A DNA stretch of 64,000 nucleotides. Source: Acinetobacter modestus (GTDB taxonomy: Bacteria > Pseudomonadota > Gammaproteobacteria > Pseudomonadales > Moraxellaceae). The stretch is from the NCBI RefSeq assembly GCF_014636095.1, contig NZ_BMDV01000001.1, positions 600,622 to 664,621 of the forward strand, read 5' to 3'. The first letter of the stretch is position 1. Each line of letters opens with the position of its first letter. The translations under genes were made by a program, and so were the position numbers. This document shows, one piece after another, positions 9,160 through 18,057 of this stretch. The notes under the pieces were generated by a model. It had not been told where the DNA came from. It saw only the letters and a list, made by a program, of their open reading frames with translations, and ran no database searches.

Positions 9160-10686
9160 TTAATCTTTACGGCGCATATGCGGGAATAACAATACATCAC
9201 GAATACTTGGCGCATTAGCAAATAGCATAACCAAACGATCAATACCAATCCCTTGGCCTGCAGTAGGTGGCAAACCATATTCTAATGCTTCAATGAAGTC
9301 CGCATCATAATGCATAGCTTCATCATCACCAGCATCTTTTTCTTGAACCTGTGCTTGGAAACGTTCCGCTTGATCGATCGGATCGTTTAACTCAGAGAAA
9401 CCATTAGCTAACTCACGACCACCAATAAAGAACTCAAAACGATCTGTAATATGTGGATTATCATCATTACGACGAGCGAGTGGTGAGGTTTCAGCAGGAT
9501 ATTCAGTAATGAATGTTGGTTGGCGTAATTTTGTTTCTACAGTTTCTTCAAACACGATTGTCTGTAATTTACCCAAACCAAAACCAGGCTTCACTTTTTC
9601 TTTCAACACATCTTGAGTAAATTTAGCCAAGAACTCACGATCATTTACATTTTCTGGCGTAAAGTCTGGATTATGCTCAAGAATGGCATCAAACATTGAT
9701 ATTTTCTTGAATGGACCTTTGAAGCTATACACTTCATCACCATAAGGCACATCGGTAGAACCTAAAATATCAATTGCGAGTTTTTCAAGCATATTCTCAG
9801 TTAATGCCATCAAGTCTTTATAATCAGCGTAGGCTTGATAGAACTCAATCATTGTAAATTCAGGGTTATGGCGTGTTGATACCCCTTCGTTACGGAAGTT
9901 ACGGTTGATTTCAAATACACGCTCAAAACCACCTACTACAAGGCGTTTTAAGTACAACTCTGGCGCAATACGCAAATAGAGTTCCATATCCAATGCATTA
10001 TGATGTGTTACGAATGGTTTTGCAGATGCACCACCCGGGATCACATGCATCATTGGTGTTTCAACTTCCATGAAACGTTCATTGGTTAAGAACGCACGAA
10101 TACCTGCAACCACTTTGGCACGAATTTCAAAGGTCTTACGCGTTTCTTCGTTGACGATCAAATCTAAATAACGTTTGCGATATTTCGCTTCTGTGTCCGT
10201 TAAACCATGGAATTTATCTGGAAGCGGACGGAGTGATTTGGTTAATAGTTCAAATCCTTCGAGGTGTACATATAAGTCACCTTTGCCAGAACGTCCGATA
10301 TAACCTTCAGCGGCAATAATATCGCCAAGATCTAGGCTTTTAATCGTTTCTAAAACGTCTGCTGGCAAACCTTTACGATCTACATAAAGTTGGATACGAC
10401 CTGTCATATCTTGGATCACAATAAATGACCCACGGTTCAACATGACACGACCCGCGACTTTTACATAAACTTTTTCAGCACCTTCGATTTGTGCTTTATC
10501 TTGATCTTTAAATTGTTCTTGTAAGTCACCTGTATAGTGCTCACGTTTAAAGGTATTCGGCCAAGGGCTCTTGCCACTTTGTTTGGCAGTCTCTTGGATT
10601 TGCTTTAACTTGGCATGACGCTGTGCGATTAAATCGTTTTCGGAAAGTGTTTGTTCAGAAGTCGATTGAGCGTTTTGTTGCGTCAT
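9160..10686 (-). CDS. lysS: Lysyl-tRNA synthetase, class II
   Basis: Charges tRNA-Lys with lysine in the cytoplasm. The 508-residue protein has the N-terminal OB-fold anticodon-binding domain (about residues 60-165, with [20 protein letters not shown]) and a class II catalytic domain. Motif 2 is visible as [20 protein letters not shown] and motif 3 as [12 protein letters not shown] near the C-terminus. Length and order match the family. The first about 45 residues are a polar, Gln/Ser-rich tail. It is transcribed alone and ends at the shared terminator with the DUF2059 gene. The roughly 160-bp region upstream holds the promoter. Confidence 0.97.
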   Translation of the reverse strand: MTQQNAQSTSEQTLSENDLIAQRHAKLKQIQETAKQSGKSPWPNTFKREHYTGDLQEQFKDQDKAQIEGAEKVYVKVAGRVMLNRGSFIVIQDMTGRIQLYVDRKGLPADVLETIKSLDLGDIIAAEGYIGRSGKGDLYVHLEGFELLTKSLRPLPDKFHGLTDTEAKYRKRYLDLIVNEETRKTFEIRAKVVAGIRAFLTNERFMEVETPMMHVIPGGASAKPFVTHHNALDMELYLRIAPELYLKRLVVGGFERVFEINRNFRNEGVSTRHNPEFTMIEFYQAYADYKDLMALTENMLEKLAIDILGSTDVPYGDEVYSFKGPFKKISMFDAILEHNPDFTPENVNDREFLAKFTQDVLKEKVKPGFGLGKLQTIVFEETVETKLRQPTFITEYPAETSPLARRNDDNPHITDRFEFFIGGRELANGFSELNDPIDQAERFQAQVQEKDAGDDEAMHYDADFIEALEYGLPPTAGQGIGIDRLVMLFANAPSIRDVLLFPHMRRKD

Positions 10687-10848
10687 CTCTGCCTCGATTT
10701 AAGTAAAATTGAAGTGGCATAGAATAGCAGATCAAAGCCCATTTTCGCACCATTTCAGTCACACAATCGTGAAAAAAGCAAAGATTTATCAATTTCAAAG
10801 TGAAAATAATACTTTTATCTTGCAATAAATATGTACTTAAAATGATTT

Positions 10849-11286
10849 CTATTGCTCAGCTAATTGTTTAACTATCGCCAATCCTCGTTCAAAACCTTGA
10901 TTCATCATTTCAATGTATTCGGGTTGAATATCCACCTCAACATGTACTTGGGTGCAGTCATCTAAATCGAACAACATGTACTTTTCTAATGCACCTGCCC
11001 ATGTTTTAACTTCATCACTTTCTGTATCCTCATGTCCATTTTGAATCATTCCAATATGCTTAAATATAATGACATTTGGCTCATCCAAACGCTCAATAAT
11101 TGAAATCATGCCATCCCCTTTGGCATCATAGAAATAGGTTTTACCGCCTACTTTCCAATCGGATTGCATCGTTGAACTACAAGAAAAGAACTGTGTCCAA
11201 GCTTGGTAACTTTCTTTTTGCCATAATATTTCCCACACTTTTTGCTTCGAAGCCTTAATTTCAATACCGTAAGATAAAGTCTGCAT
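10849..11286 (-). CDS. SRPBCC (START-like/AHSA1) domain protein
   Basis: A 145-residue soluble protein of the polyketide cyclase/AHSA1 superfamily, which binds hydrophobic ligands in a helix-grip fold. The pattern is typical: an N-terminal strand (SYGIEIKASKQKVWEIL), a Trp-rich loop around WTQFF, a beta-sheet core ending in VHVEVDIQPE, and a long C-terminal helix (MMNQGFERGLAIVKQLAEQ). I prefer the ATG at 11286 because GGAG sits nine bases before it; the ATG at 11301 has no such site. No operon partner. Ligand and role unknown. Confidence 0.75.
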   Translation of the reverse strand: MQTLSYGIEIKASKQKVWEILWQKESYQAWTQFFSCSSTMQSDWKVGGKTYFYDAKGDGMISIIERLDEPNVIIFKHIGMIQNGHEDTESDEVKTWAGALEKYMLFDLDDCTQVHVEVDIQPEYIEMMNQGFERGLAIVKQLAEQ

Positions 11287-11301
11287 TTTTGTTTTCTCCA
11301 T

Positions 11302-11635
11302 AATTTTGGTGTTATTTTTGATCTTTTAATTTTAAATGGTTATTTTTCACCCATCTTATATTTATACTTTTACTGTTTTTAAAATGCTATAGGGATATAC
11401 AGATCTATAAAAAATTAGAGTAATTGCTCAAATAACAAGACTTTCAGAACAAATTGCCATTCCACTTTTTACATAAATGATTAAACTCTTGCATTTACTT
11501 TACTTAAATGGCGTTCTGCGTAAAAATCTAACTCCTGATCAACACAAGTTTGTTGTATTACAGCGATCGTAGCGACATTATGGAATAGTTTTACTGAAAG
11601 GCAATTTGAGCATACCTATCAGTTTGGAGAGTCAC
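11302..11635. other. Intergenic region upstream of rubA
   Basis: About 330 AT-rich bases between the divergent SRPBCC gene and rubA. It must contain the promoters of both. I see no gene, no strong repeat and no confident -35/-10 pair. A TTG at 11606 opens the rubA frame earlier, but family length argues against its use. Confidence 0.45.
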
Positions 11636-11800
11636 ATGAAAAAATATCAATGTATCGTTTGTGGGTGGATTTACGACGAAGCAGATGGTTGGCCACAAGA
11701 CGGCATTGCAGCAGGTACTAAATGGGAAGATATCCCTGATGATTGGACTTGCCCAGATTGCGGCGTTTCAAAAGCTGATTTTGAAATGATTGAAATCTAA
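11636..11800 (+). CDS. rubA: Rubredoxin
   Basis: A 54-residue iron protein with a single Fe(Cys)4 centre. The ligand pairs are C6-x-x-C9 (CIVCGW) and C39-x-x-C42 (CPDCGV). Residues such as [14 protein letters not shown] are typical of the AlkG2-type rubredoxins that pass electrons to alkane hydroxylase. The ATG at 11636 gives the normal rubredoxin length and has GGAGA five bases upstream; the frame's TTG at 11606 is unlikely. It is the first gene of rubA-rubB-estB-oxyR, an order described in Acinetobacter baylyi ADP1. A terminator-like hairpin separates it from rubB. Confidence 0.97.
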   Translation: MKKYQCIVCGWIYDEADGWPQDGIAAGTKWEDIPDDWTCPDCGVSKADFEMIEI

Positions 11801-11811
11801 ATAGATCTAAA

Positions 11812-11842
11812 AGACCGTGATCATGATCATGGTCTTTTTTTT
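11812..11842 (+). terminator. Terminator-like hairpin between rubA and rubB
   Basis: AGACC-G-TGATCA and its complement form a 12-bp stem with one G-T mismatch, followed directly by eight T residues. It has the form of an intrinsic terminator lying inside an otherwise co-directional operon, 11 bp after the rubA stop. Partial termination here would give more rubA than rubB transcript. Confidence 0.75.
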
Positions 11843-11883
11843 CCTATCGTTTGTTTTTATTGAAAGAAATACTGGAGAATATA

Positions 11884-13065
11884 ATGCATCCTATCGTCAT
11901 CATCGGATCGGGCATGGCAGGCTATACTGTTGCACGTGAGTTTCGCAAACTAAGCCCAGAACAAGAACTCGTTATGATCTGCGCAGATGATGCGGTAAAT
12001 TATGCAAAACCAACATTATCTAATGCATTTGCAGGCAATAAAGCACCTGAACAAATTGCCCTAGGTGATGCAGCTAAAATGGCAACGCAACTGAATATGC
12101 GCATTGAAGCTGAAACCTTGGTGAAAGAAATTAATGCTGAACAACATAAAATCACTTTAGAAAAAAATGGTGAAATTTTCACTCAACCTTATTCAAAACT
12201 GGTCCTTGCAGTGGGTGCAAACCCAATTCGTTTAGCAATTGCTGGTGATGGTAGTGATGATATTCATGTCGTGAACTCCTTGATCGACTACCGTACATTC
12301 CGTGAAAATTTAGCAAAGCGTAAAGATAAACGCGTTGTAATTCTAGGTGCTGGGTTAATTGGTTGTGAATTTGCCAATGATTTATTACATAGCAACTACG
12401 ATGTCACAGTAATTGATCTTGCACCACAACCACTTGGTCGCTTGCTACCAAATCACGTTGCTGAAGCATTTAAAACAAACTTAGAACAAGCGGGTATTAA
12501 ATTCGCATTGTCGACCACTGTTGAAAAAGTAACAAAAATCAATGATGGTGAAGATTACGAAGTGACTTTGGCAACAGGTCAGACTTTAATCGCAGATATC
12601 GTTCTTTCAGCGATTGGTTTACAGCCAAATATATCTTTAGCAAAAGCTGCAGATATCCAAACAAGTCGCGGTATTATTACCAATACCTTACTTGAAACTA
12701 ATCAAGCAGATATTTACGCTGTTGGCGACTGTGCAGAAGTGAATGGAACATTACTGCCATATGTCATGCCAATCATGCAACAAGCACGTGCATTAGCAAA
12801 AACACTGAGCGGGCAAAGTACTGCTGTACACTACCCTGCAATGCCTGTTGCGGTAAAAACACCTGCTGCACCATTGACTGTATTACCTGCACCAATTGGT
12901 GTAGATGTGAATTGGGAAACTGAAGAGTTTGAAGATGGTATGCTTGCTAGAGCAGCAGATGGTGAAGGCACATTAAGAGGTTTTGTGCTTTTAGGTGCGA
13001 CCGCAAGCAAACAACGTTTAACTTTAACCAAACTTGTTCCAGACTTGATTCCAGCACAAGTTTAA
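11884..13065 (+). CDS. rubB: Rubredoxin-NAD(+) reductase
   Basis: A 393-residue FAD-dependent reductase that passes electrons from NADH to rubredoxin. The first FAD-binding Rossmann motif is at the very N-terminus (VIIGSGMAGYTVAREF). A second dinucleotide motif is at mid-protein (VVILGAGLIGCEFAND), and the C-terminal FAD motif IYAVGDCAEV follows. The ATG at 11884 has GGAG seven bases upstream, so the GTG/TTG-type extension starting at 11851 is not needed. It is the second gene of the rub operon. Like RubA, it supplies reducing power to an alkane monooxygenase encoded outside this window. Confidence 0.95.
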   Translation: MHPIVIIGSGMAGYTVAREFRKLSPEQELVMICADDAVNYAKPTLSNAFAGNKAPEQIALGDAAKMATQLNMRIEAETLVKEINAEQHKITLEKNGEIFTQPYSKLVLAVGANPIRLAIAGDGSDDIHVVNSLIDYRTFRENLAKRKDKRVVILGAGLIGCEFANDLLHSNYDVTVIDLAPQPLGRLLPNHVAEAFKTNLEQAGIKFALSTTVEKVTKINDGEDYEVTLATGQTLIADIVLSAIGLQPNISLAKAADIQTSRGIITNTLLETNQADIYAVGDCAEVNGTLLPYVMPIMQQARALAKTLSGQSTAVHYPAMPVAVKTPAAPLTVLPAPIGVDVNWETEEFEDGMLARAADGEGTLRGFVLLGATASKQRLTLTKLVPDLIPAQV

Positions 13066-13137
13066 GGTTTAAATTAGAGTCTGTTGAGAAAGGAATTTCT
13101 AGCAGACTCTAATTCTATAAAAAGAATTCAATTCGGA

Positions 13138-14091
13138 ATGAATGCCATGAACAGTGCTTTACAATTTAATGTGTCACCTTATGCTCCATTTATGCAAGAA
13201 ACCAAAGTCACTTTAGGTAATGGTATTGAACTGCATGTTGAAATGGGCGGCAATCCAGAACACCCAACAATTCTATTGATTATGGGTTTAGGTGCTCAAA
13301 TGCTGTTTTGGCCTGACTTCTTTTGTAAATCATTGATTGATCAAGGCTTTCGCGTTATCCGTTTCGATAATCGTGATATTGGTTTATCTTCAAAAATTCG
13401 TGAAAAAAGAAAACGCCTCAATACAATGAAACTCATGAGTCGTTTCATCGTCGGGCTTGGTAACAAAGGTGCACCTTACACTTTATATGATATGGCTGAT
13501 GATGTTTCGATGTTAATCGACCAATTGGGGCTTGAAAAAACATATCTGATAGGCGCTTCAATGGGTGGCATGATCTCCCAAATCGTGGCAGCGAAATATC
13601 CAGAAAAAGTTGAGAAAGTCGGATTATTATTTACAAGTAATAATCAACCCTTCCTGCCACCTCCGTTTCCAAAACAACTTTTCAGTTTATTAGGTAAACC
13701 TGAAGCACATGACGAAGATGCGATTGTGAATCATAGTTTAAAAGTATTTCATATTATTGGATCACCAGGCTATGTGAATCAAGTTGAAGCAATTCAAACC
13801 ATTCGTAAACTATATCGCCGTAGTTTTTACCCAGCGGGTGTACTTCAACAGTTTTTAGCAATATTATGTACAGGTTCTTTGTTACCATTGAACAAAAATA
13901 TTACTCAACCGACTTTGGTTGTACATGGTTCAAAAGATCGTTTATTACCACCAAGTCACGGGAAAGCTGTTGCAAAGGCGATTTCTGGTGCTAAATTTGA
14001 ATTAATTCAAGGAATGGGGCATGATATTCCTGCTCACTTCATTCCACAACTTAGCGGTTTGTTTGCTCATCACTTTAGATCATCACACTAG
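13138..14091 (+). CDS. estB: Alpha/beta-hydrolase, esterase of the rub operon
   Basis: A 317-residue alpha/beta-fold hydrolase. The nucleophile elbow is GASMGG, the oxyanion region follows strand TILLIMGLG, and the acid and histidine are in GSKDRLLPP and GMGHDIPAHF. The position between rubB and oxyR matches estB of Acinetobacter baylyi ADP1, an esterase, and the symbol rests on that synteny. Two in-frame ATGs (13138 and 13147) are possible starts; the first is given, while the second has a weak GGA nine bases upstream. A TTG at 13084 begins the open frame but has little support. oxyR starts 6 bp after the stop, so the two are co-transcribed. Substrate unknown. Confidence 0.88.
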   Translation: MNAMNSALQFNVSPYAPFMQETKVTLGNGIELHVEMGGNPEHPTILLIMGLGAQMLFWPDFFCKSLIDQGFRVIRFDNRDIGLSSKIREKRKRLNTMKLMSRFIVGLGNKGAPYTLYDMADDVSMLIDQLGLEKTYLIGASMGGMISQIVAAKYPEKVEKVGLLFTSNNQPFLPPPFPKQLFSLLGKPEAHDEDAIVNHSLKVFHIIGSPGYVNQVEAIQTIRKLYRRSFYPAGVLQQFLAILCTGSLLPLNKNITQPTLVVHGSKDRLLPPSHGKAVAKAISGAKFELIQGMGHDIPAHFIPQLSGLFAHHFRSSH

Positions 14092-14097
14092 GACTCT

Positions 14098-15003
14098 ATG
14101 GCTGCATTACCCTCATTAAGACAGCTATCGTATTTAGTTACGTTGTCAGAAACTTTACATTTTACTGAAGCTGCGCGCCGTTCATTTGTCACTCAGTCTA
14201 CTTTGTCGGGTGGTATCATGGAGCTAGAGCGCCTCTTAGGTGGCGTCCTAGTTGAGCGTGATCGTCAAAACGTTCGTTTAACTCCATTAGGCGAACAAGT
14301 CGTTGCACGTGCACGAGTATTACTTGCTGATGCACAAGATTTAATGCGCCTAAGTAGAGAAATGAGTGAACCATTAACAGGTGATTTACATCTCGGTATT
14401 ATTCCTACGATTGCACCATTTATTTTGACTCAACTACTTGATGAAGTGCATCGACAACTGCCGAAGATTCAGCTTCATTTACACGAAGCTCAAAGTGAGA
14501 AAATCGTAGAAAAGCTAGAACATGGCAATTTAGATATGATTGTTCTAGCACTTCCATTTGATACTCGTGGATTAAAAGTTGCAGAAATTGCAAAAGAAAA
14601 TTTATTCGTTGTTTATAATAAAGATGACAATAATACCGCAAATGCAAACTCGTTGGATGACTTAGATTTATCTCGCCTAATGCTACTCGAAGAAGGTCAT
14701 TGTTTACGAGATCACACCTTAAGTGCCTGCCCTGTGGGTGAGCGCAAAAATGATCATCGCTTAAAGGCAAGCTCTCTTCCAACTTTAGTGGAAATGGTGT
14801 CATCAGATCTTGGCTTTACACTGCTACCTGAAATTGCCTTGAAAAACAGTATGATTCATTTCAATGAAGAAATTGCAGTAAAATCAATTGAAGACGCCCC
14901 GAGTCGCACATTGGCTTTAGTGACTCGTAAAAGCACTCCTCTACAAAGTGAATTTGATGTGATCTTTCAAATTCTGCAAAAAATCACTGCACATTTAGAA
15001 TAA
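14098..15003 (+). CDS. oxyR: Peroxide-sensing LysR-type regulator
   Basis: A 301-residue LysR regulator. The N-terminal HTH (FTEAARRSFVTQSTLSGGI, residues 22-40) is followed by an effector domain carrying C202 and C211. Their 9-residue separation and the GHCLRDHTLSACP context match the redox-active C199/C208 pair of E. coli OxyR, so it should sense hydrogen peroxide by disulfide formation and activate catalase and peroxidase genes. It is the last gene of rubA-rubB-estB-oxyR and has no divergent oxyS- or ahpC-like partner here. The strong hairpin at 15007-15040 ends the operon. Confidence 0.95.
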   Translation: MAALPSLRQLSYLVTLSETLHFTEAARRSFVTQSTLSGGIMELERLLGGVLVERDRQNVRLTPLGEQVVARARVLLADAQDLMRLSREMSEPLTGDLHLGIIPTIAPFILTQLLDEVHRQLPKIQLHLHEAQSEKIVEKLEHGNLDMIVLALPFDTRGLKVAEIAKENLFVVYNKDDNNTANANSLDDLDLSRLMLLEEGHCLRDHTLSACPVGERKNDHRLKASSLPTLVEMVSSDLGFTLLPEIALKNSMIHFNEEIAVKSIEDAPSRTLALVTRKSTPLQSEFDVIFQILQKITAHLE

Positions 15004-15006
15004 TCG

Positions 15007-15040
15007 AAAGCCTGTAATGAAACTTATCATTACAGGCTTT
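15007..15040. terminator. Bidirectional terminator between oxyR and dusB
   Basis: AAAGCCTGTAATGA and TCATTACAGGCTTT form a perfect 14-bp stem with a 6-nt loop between two convergent genes. Confidence 0.9.
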
Positions 15041-15062
15041 TAAACGAATAAAAATCACATCA

Positions 15063-16088
15063 CTATTTAATGTCTAGTAAATTGACTTGTTCAACTTCAA
15101 CATCACTCATGCGCTGCCCTAGATCAAGCAATTGATTAAAATATGCCTCTACAACTTTTGCCTGATCAGCAGTATTTTCCACTTTATACATATTTTGGCG
15201 GAATTCATTACTCGAACGTAAGCCTTTGGTGTACCAAGCAATATGCTTGCGCGCAATCCGACAACCAGAATATTCACCATAGAATTGATATAGTTCTGAT
15301 AGATGCCCTAATAGCACAGCTTTGACTTCAGCAATATCAGGCGCTGCCAAGTGTTTACCTGTTTTTAAGTAATGTGCTATTTCTCGAAATATCCATGGTC
15401 GACCTTGTGCAGCACGTCCAATCATAATCGCGTCTGCGCCAGTATAGTCTAGTACATATTTAGCTTTCTCAGGACTATCAATATCACCATTGGCAATCAA
15501 TGGAATATCAATCAGTTCTTTTACCTGCTTAATCAGCTCATAACGTGCTGTGTTCAAATACATATCTTCACGCGTACGACCATGTAAGGCTAAAGCTGCA
15601 ATTCCTGATTCTTCAGCACGTTTTGCCACACGCAAAATATTTTCATGACCATTTAAAAATCCCAGTCGGGTTTTTAAAGTCACCGGCACATCTACCGCTG
15701 CAACCACAGCATCCAGAATTCGGGCTACTAAATCTTCATCTTGTAATAATGCTGAACCTGCCAACTTGTTACAAACCTTTTTGGCTGGACAACCCATATT
15801 GATATCAACGATTTGTGCACCGTTAGCGACTTGATAACGAGCAGCTTCCGCGAGTTGCTCTGGGTCAGAACCCGCGATTTGTGCTGAAATTGGCGCGAGC
15901 TCGCCATCAAAATTTGCACGATATAAACTTTTCTTACTCATACGTAAGGTTTTATCAGCCGCCATCATTTCACTTATGGCATGACCTGCACCAAAATATT
16001 TACATAGTGTCCGAAAGGGTCTATCTGTTACGCCTGCCATAGGCGCAACAATCAAATTATTTGACAGTTGATATGAACCAATATACAT
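15063..16088 (-). CDS. dusB: tRNA-dihydrouridine synthase B
   Basis: An FMN-dependent enzyme that reduces specific uridines in the tRNA D-loop to dihydrouridine. The 341-residue protein has the TIM-barrel start VAPMAGVTDRPFR, the catalytic-cysteine motif VDINMGCPAKKVCNK that marks DusB, the LKTRLGF strand, and IANGDIDSP followed by MIGRAAQGRPW. A helical C-terminal domain recognises tRNA. In many gammaproteobacteria dusB precedes fis; here it does not, and the next gene outward is a divergent DUF1615 lipoprotein gene. An ATG at 16088 is used. It is transcribed alone and ends at the hairpin shared with oxyR. Confidence 0.95.
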   Translation of the reverse strand: MYIGSYQLSNNLIVAPMAGVTDRPFRTLCKYFGAGHAISEMMAADKTLRMSKKSLYRANFDGELAPISAQIAGSDPEQLAEAARYQVANGAQIVDINMGCPAKKVCNKLAGSALLQDEDLVARILDAVVAAVDVPVTLKTRLGFLNGHENILRVAKRAEESGIAALALHGRTREDMYLNTARYELIKQVKELIDIPLIANGDIDSPEKAKYVLDYTGADAIMIGRAAQGRPWIFREIAHYLKTGKHLAAPDIAEVKAVLLGHLSELYQFYGEYSGCRIARKHIAWYTKGLRSSNEFRQNMYKVENTADQAKVVEAYFNQLLDLGQRMSDVEVEQVNLLDIK

Positions 16089-16170
16089 ATATATTCTTAC
16101 AAATTCTGAGCAACATAGTATACTTCATTCGCCCATTTGACTCATCTTTTTATGTGGTGTTGTTCTGATT

Positions 16171-17379
16171 ATGAATAAATCATTCCCTACTCGTCCTTTA
16201 TTAAAAATTATGGGCATCCTCACTGCATGTCTCAGCTTAACAGCTTGTGGAGATAAAGCATGGTGGTCTAATGGTAAAGAACCAGAAATGGAAGCAGAAC
16301 AAATTAAGAAAGTGCTTCCCCCTCGTGTAAATGATCGTCAGTCATGGGCGCAAGATATTTTTGATATCATGCAACAACTCAGTATTCCTAAATCCAAGGA
16401 AAATGTGTGCAGTATTGTTGCTGTTGTAGATCAGGAATCTAACTTTGTTGCTGATCCAGCCGTTCCAGGACTTGGAGAAAAAGCAGTACAAGAAATTAAT
16501 ACCCGACTCAAAGAAAAATTTGAAGCAAAGTTGGGTGAAACCATCGGTGGAACCGTCGCAGGCTATTTTGAGGACGTACTCAAAAATCAACCTTCTCCAG
16601 AAAATAATTACATGAGTCAAATGCGTAAAGTTAAAACTGAGCGTGAGCTGGATTTGCTCTACCGTGAGATTTTCGACTACATGTCAAAACATTATCATGT
16701 CAGTGCATTAACGGGTGCAGCTAAACTCGTTGGGCAAGATATCGGGGAAAAAATGAATCCAATTACGACATTGGGTTCAATGCAAGTTCATATTAATTAC
16801 GCCAAAGAACATAAACGCCAAAGTGGTAGTATTGCCGAATTGCGTAATGATCTGTATACCCAATATGGGGGTTTATACTATGGTATTCATCGATTAATGG
16901 AATATCCTGCTGATTATGACAAAGCAATCTATCGCTTTGCAGACTACAATTCTGGTGTTTACTCAAGTCGAAATGCAGCGTTTCAAAGCATGTTAAATGC
17001 ACTCACCAAGACTGAAATCAGTCTCGATGGTGATCTATTACTTTACAATAAAGATGGCGATGTGAAATCAACCCAAAGCCAAAGTGAAAAAGAGCTTATT
17101 GCTGTTTTTGCTCAAAATAATATTTTAGTGACACCACGCCAAATTCGTGATGATTTGAAAAAAGAGAAAGAGAAAAAATTTGAAGATACTCAAACTTATT
17201 TAGCTGTACAAAAGCTATATCAAAACAAAACCAAAAAAGAACCAATTTATGCAACCATGCCACAAGTCGTTATTTCAGGACCAAAACTGAGTCGTGATTA
17301 CAATACAAACTGGTTTGCAAGCCGTGTAAATGGACGATATGAGACATGCATGCAAAGAGCCAAACGCATAAAACTATAA
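16171..17379 (+). CDS. DUF1615 lipoprotein (YaiW-like)
   Basis: A 402-residue exported lipoprotein. The signal sequence ends in the lipobox LTAC with Cys26, followed by GDK, so the protein is likely sorted to the outer membrane. The body matches the DUF1615 family, whose E. coli member YaiW is a surface-exposed outer-membrane lipoprotein. The segment VDQESNF, with ITTLGSMQVHINYA and FADYNSGVYSSRN, recalls a lysozyme-like fold as in lytic transglycosylases, but catalytic activity is unproven. The 3' end overlaps the next gene by 34 bp, which suggests translational coupling with the phosphatase. Confidence 0.85.
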   Translation: MNKSFPTRPLLKIMGILTACLSLTACGDKAWWSNGKEPEMEAEQIKKVLPPRVNDRQSWAQDIFDIMQQLSIPKSKENVCSIVAVVDQESNFVADPAVPGLGEKAVQEINTRLKEKFEAKLGETIGGTVAGYFEDVLKNQPSPENNYMSQMRKVKTERELDLLYREIFDYMSKHYHVSALTGAAKLVGQDIGEKMNPITTLGSMQVHINYAKEHKRQSGSIAELRNDLYTQYGGLYYGIHRLMEYPADYDKAIYRFADYNSGVYSSRNAAFQSMLNALTKTEISLDGDLLLYNKDGDVKSTQSQSEKELIAVFAQNNILVTPRQIRDDLKKEKEKKFEDTQTYLAVQKLYQNKTKKEPIYATMPQVVISGPKLSRDYNTNWFASRVNGRYETCMQRAKRIKL

Positions 17380-18020
17380 ATCTTGCTTTATTTGACTTTG
17401 ATGGCACGCTCTATCCTAAAGATAGTTTTACGGGGTTTATTTTCTTTACCCTATCAAAGCGTCACATTGTAAAAAAAGGCTTAACCATATTACCTTGGAT
17501 TCAAGCCTATTATTTACGCCTATATCCTGCACATGCGATGAGACCTCGATTATTTCAAACGATGTTTGAAGGTATCTCCGCCACATTTGTAGAAAATTTG
17601 GTTAATGAATATGCGCAAAAATTAATAAAACAATTAGATCCAGCTTTACTAAAGCAGCTTTATCTCCATCAACAGCGTGGTGATCATATTGTTCTTGTTT
17701 CTGCATCAGTCGATTTATATTTAGCACCAATATGTGAATTGCTTAATATTGAGTTGATTTGCACCCAAACAGAAATTAAGAATGGTACTTTAACGGGTCG
17801 TTATCGCTCTCAAGATTGTAGCCGTGAACAGAAAAAATTACGGATTTTGCAACAATACAATTTAGAGGACTATCAATATATCTATGCTTATGGAAATAGC
17901 GAAGAAGATCTGGATATGTTGTCATTGGCTGACCACCCGTACATGATGGGAGAAAATAAATCACTTCCAGAATTAAAATTTGATGCACTAAGAGTTAGTC
18001 CCAATATAGAACGAACGTAA
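17346..18020 (+). CDS. HAD-IB family phosphatase
   Basis: A 224-residue haloacid-dehalogenase-superfamily hydrolase. Motif I is LFDFDGTLYP with the nucleophile and acid/base aspartates, motif II is LVSASVDLY, and motif IV is YGNSEEDLDML. The helical cap between motif I and II is typical of the HAD-IB (SerB/phosphatidylglycerophosphatase-like) subgroup. A hydrophobic stretch after motif I (GLTILPWIQAYYL) may contact membrane. It starts inside the end of the DUF1615 gene (34-bp overlap), so the two form one unit closed by the terminator at 18021. Substrate not identifiable. Confidence 0.85.
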   Translation: MHAKSQTHKTINLALFDFDGTLYPKDSFTGFIFFTLSKRHIVKKGLTILPWIQAYYLRLYPAHAMRPRLFQTMFEGISATFVENLVNEYAQKLIKQLDPALLKQLYLHQQRGDHIVLVSASVDLYLAPICELLNIELICTQTEIKNGTLTGRYRSQDCSREQKKLRILQQYNLEDYQYIYAYGNSEEDLDMLSLADHPYMMGENKSLPELKFDALRVSPNIERT

Positions 18021-18047
18021 AAAAGCTCGCCTAAGCGAGCTTTTTTT
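18021..18047. terminator. Bidirectional terminator between the HAD gene and proB
   Basis: AAAAGCTCGC and GCGAGCTTTT form a perfect 10-bp stem with loop CTAA, with T- and A-runs on the two sides. It follows the HAD stop codon immediately and also serves proB from the opposite side. Confidence 0.9.
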
Positions 18048-18057
18048 ATATTTGTAT

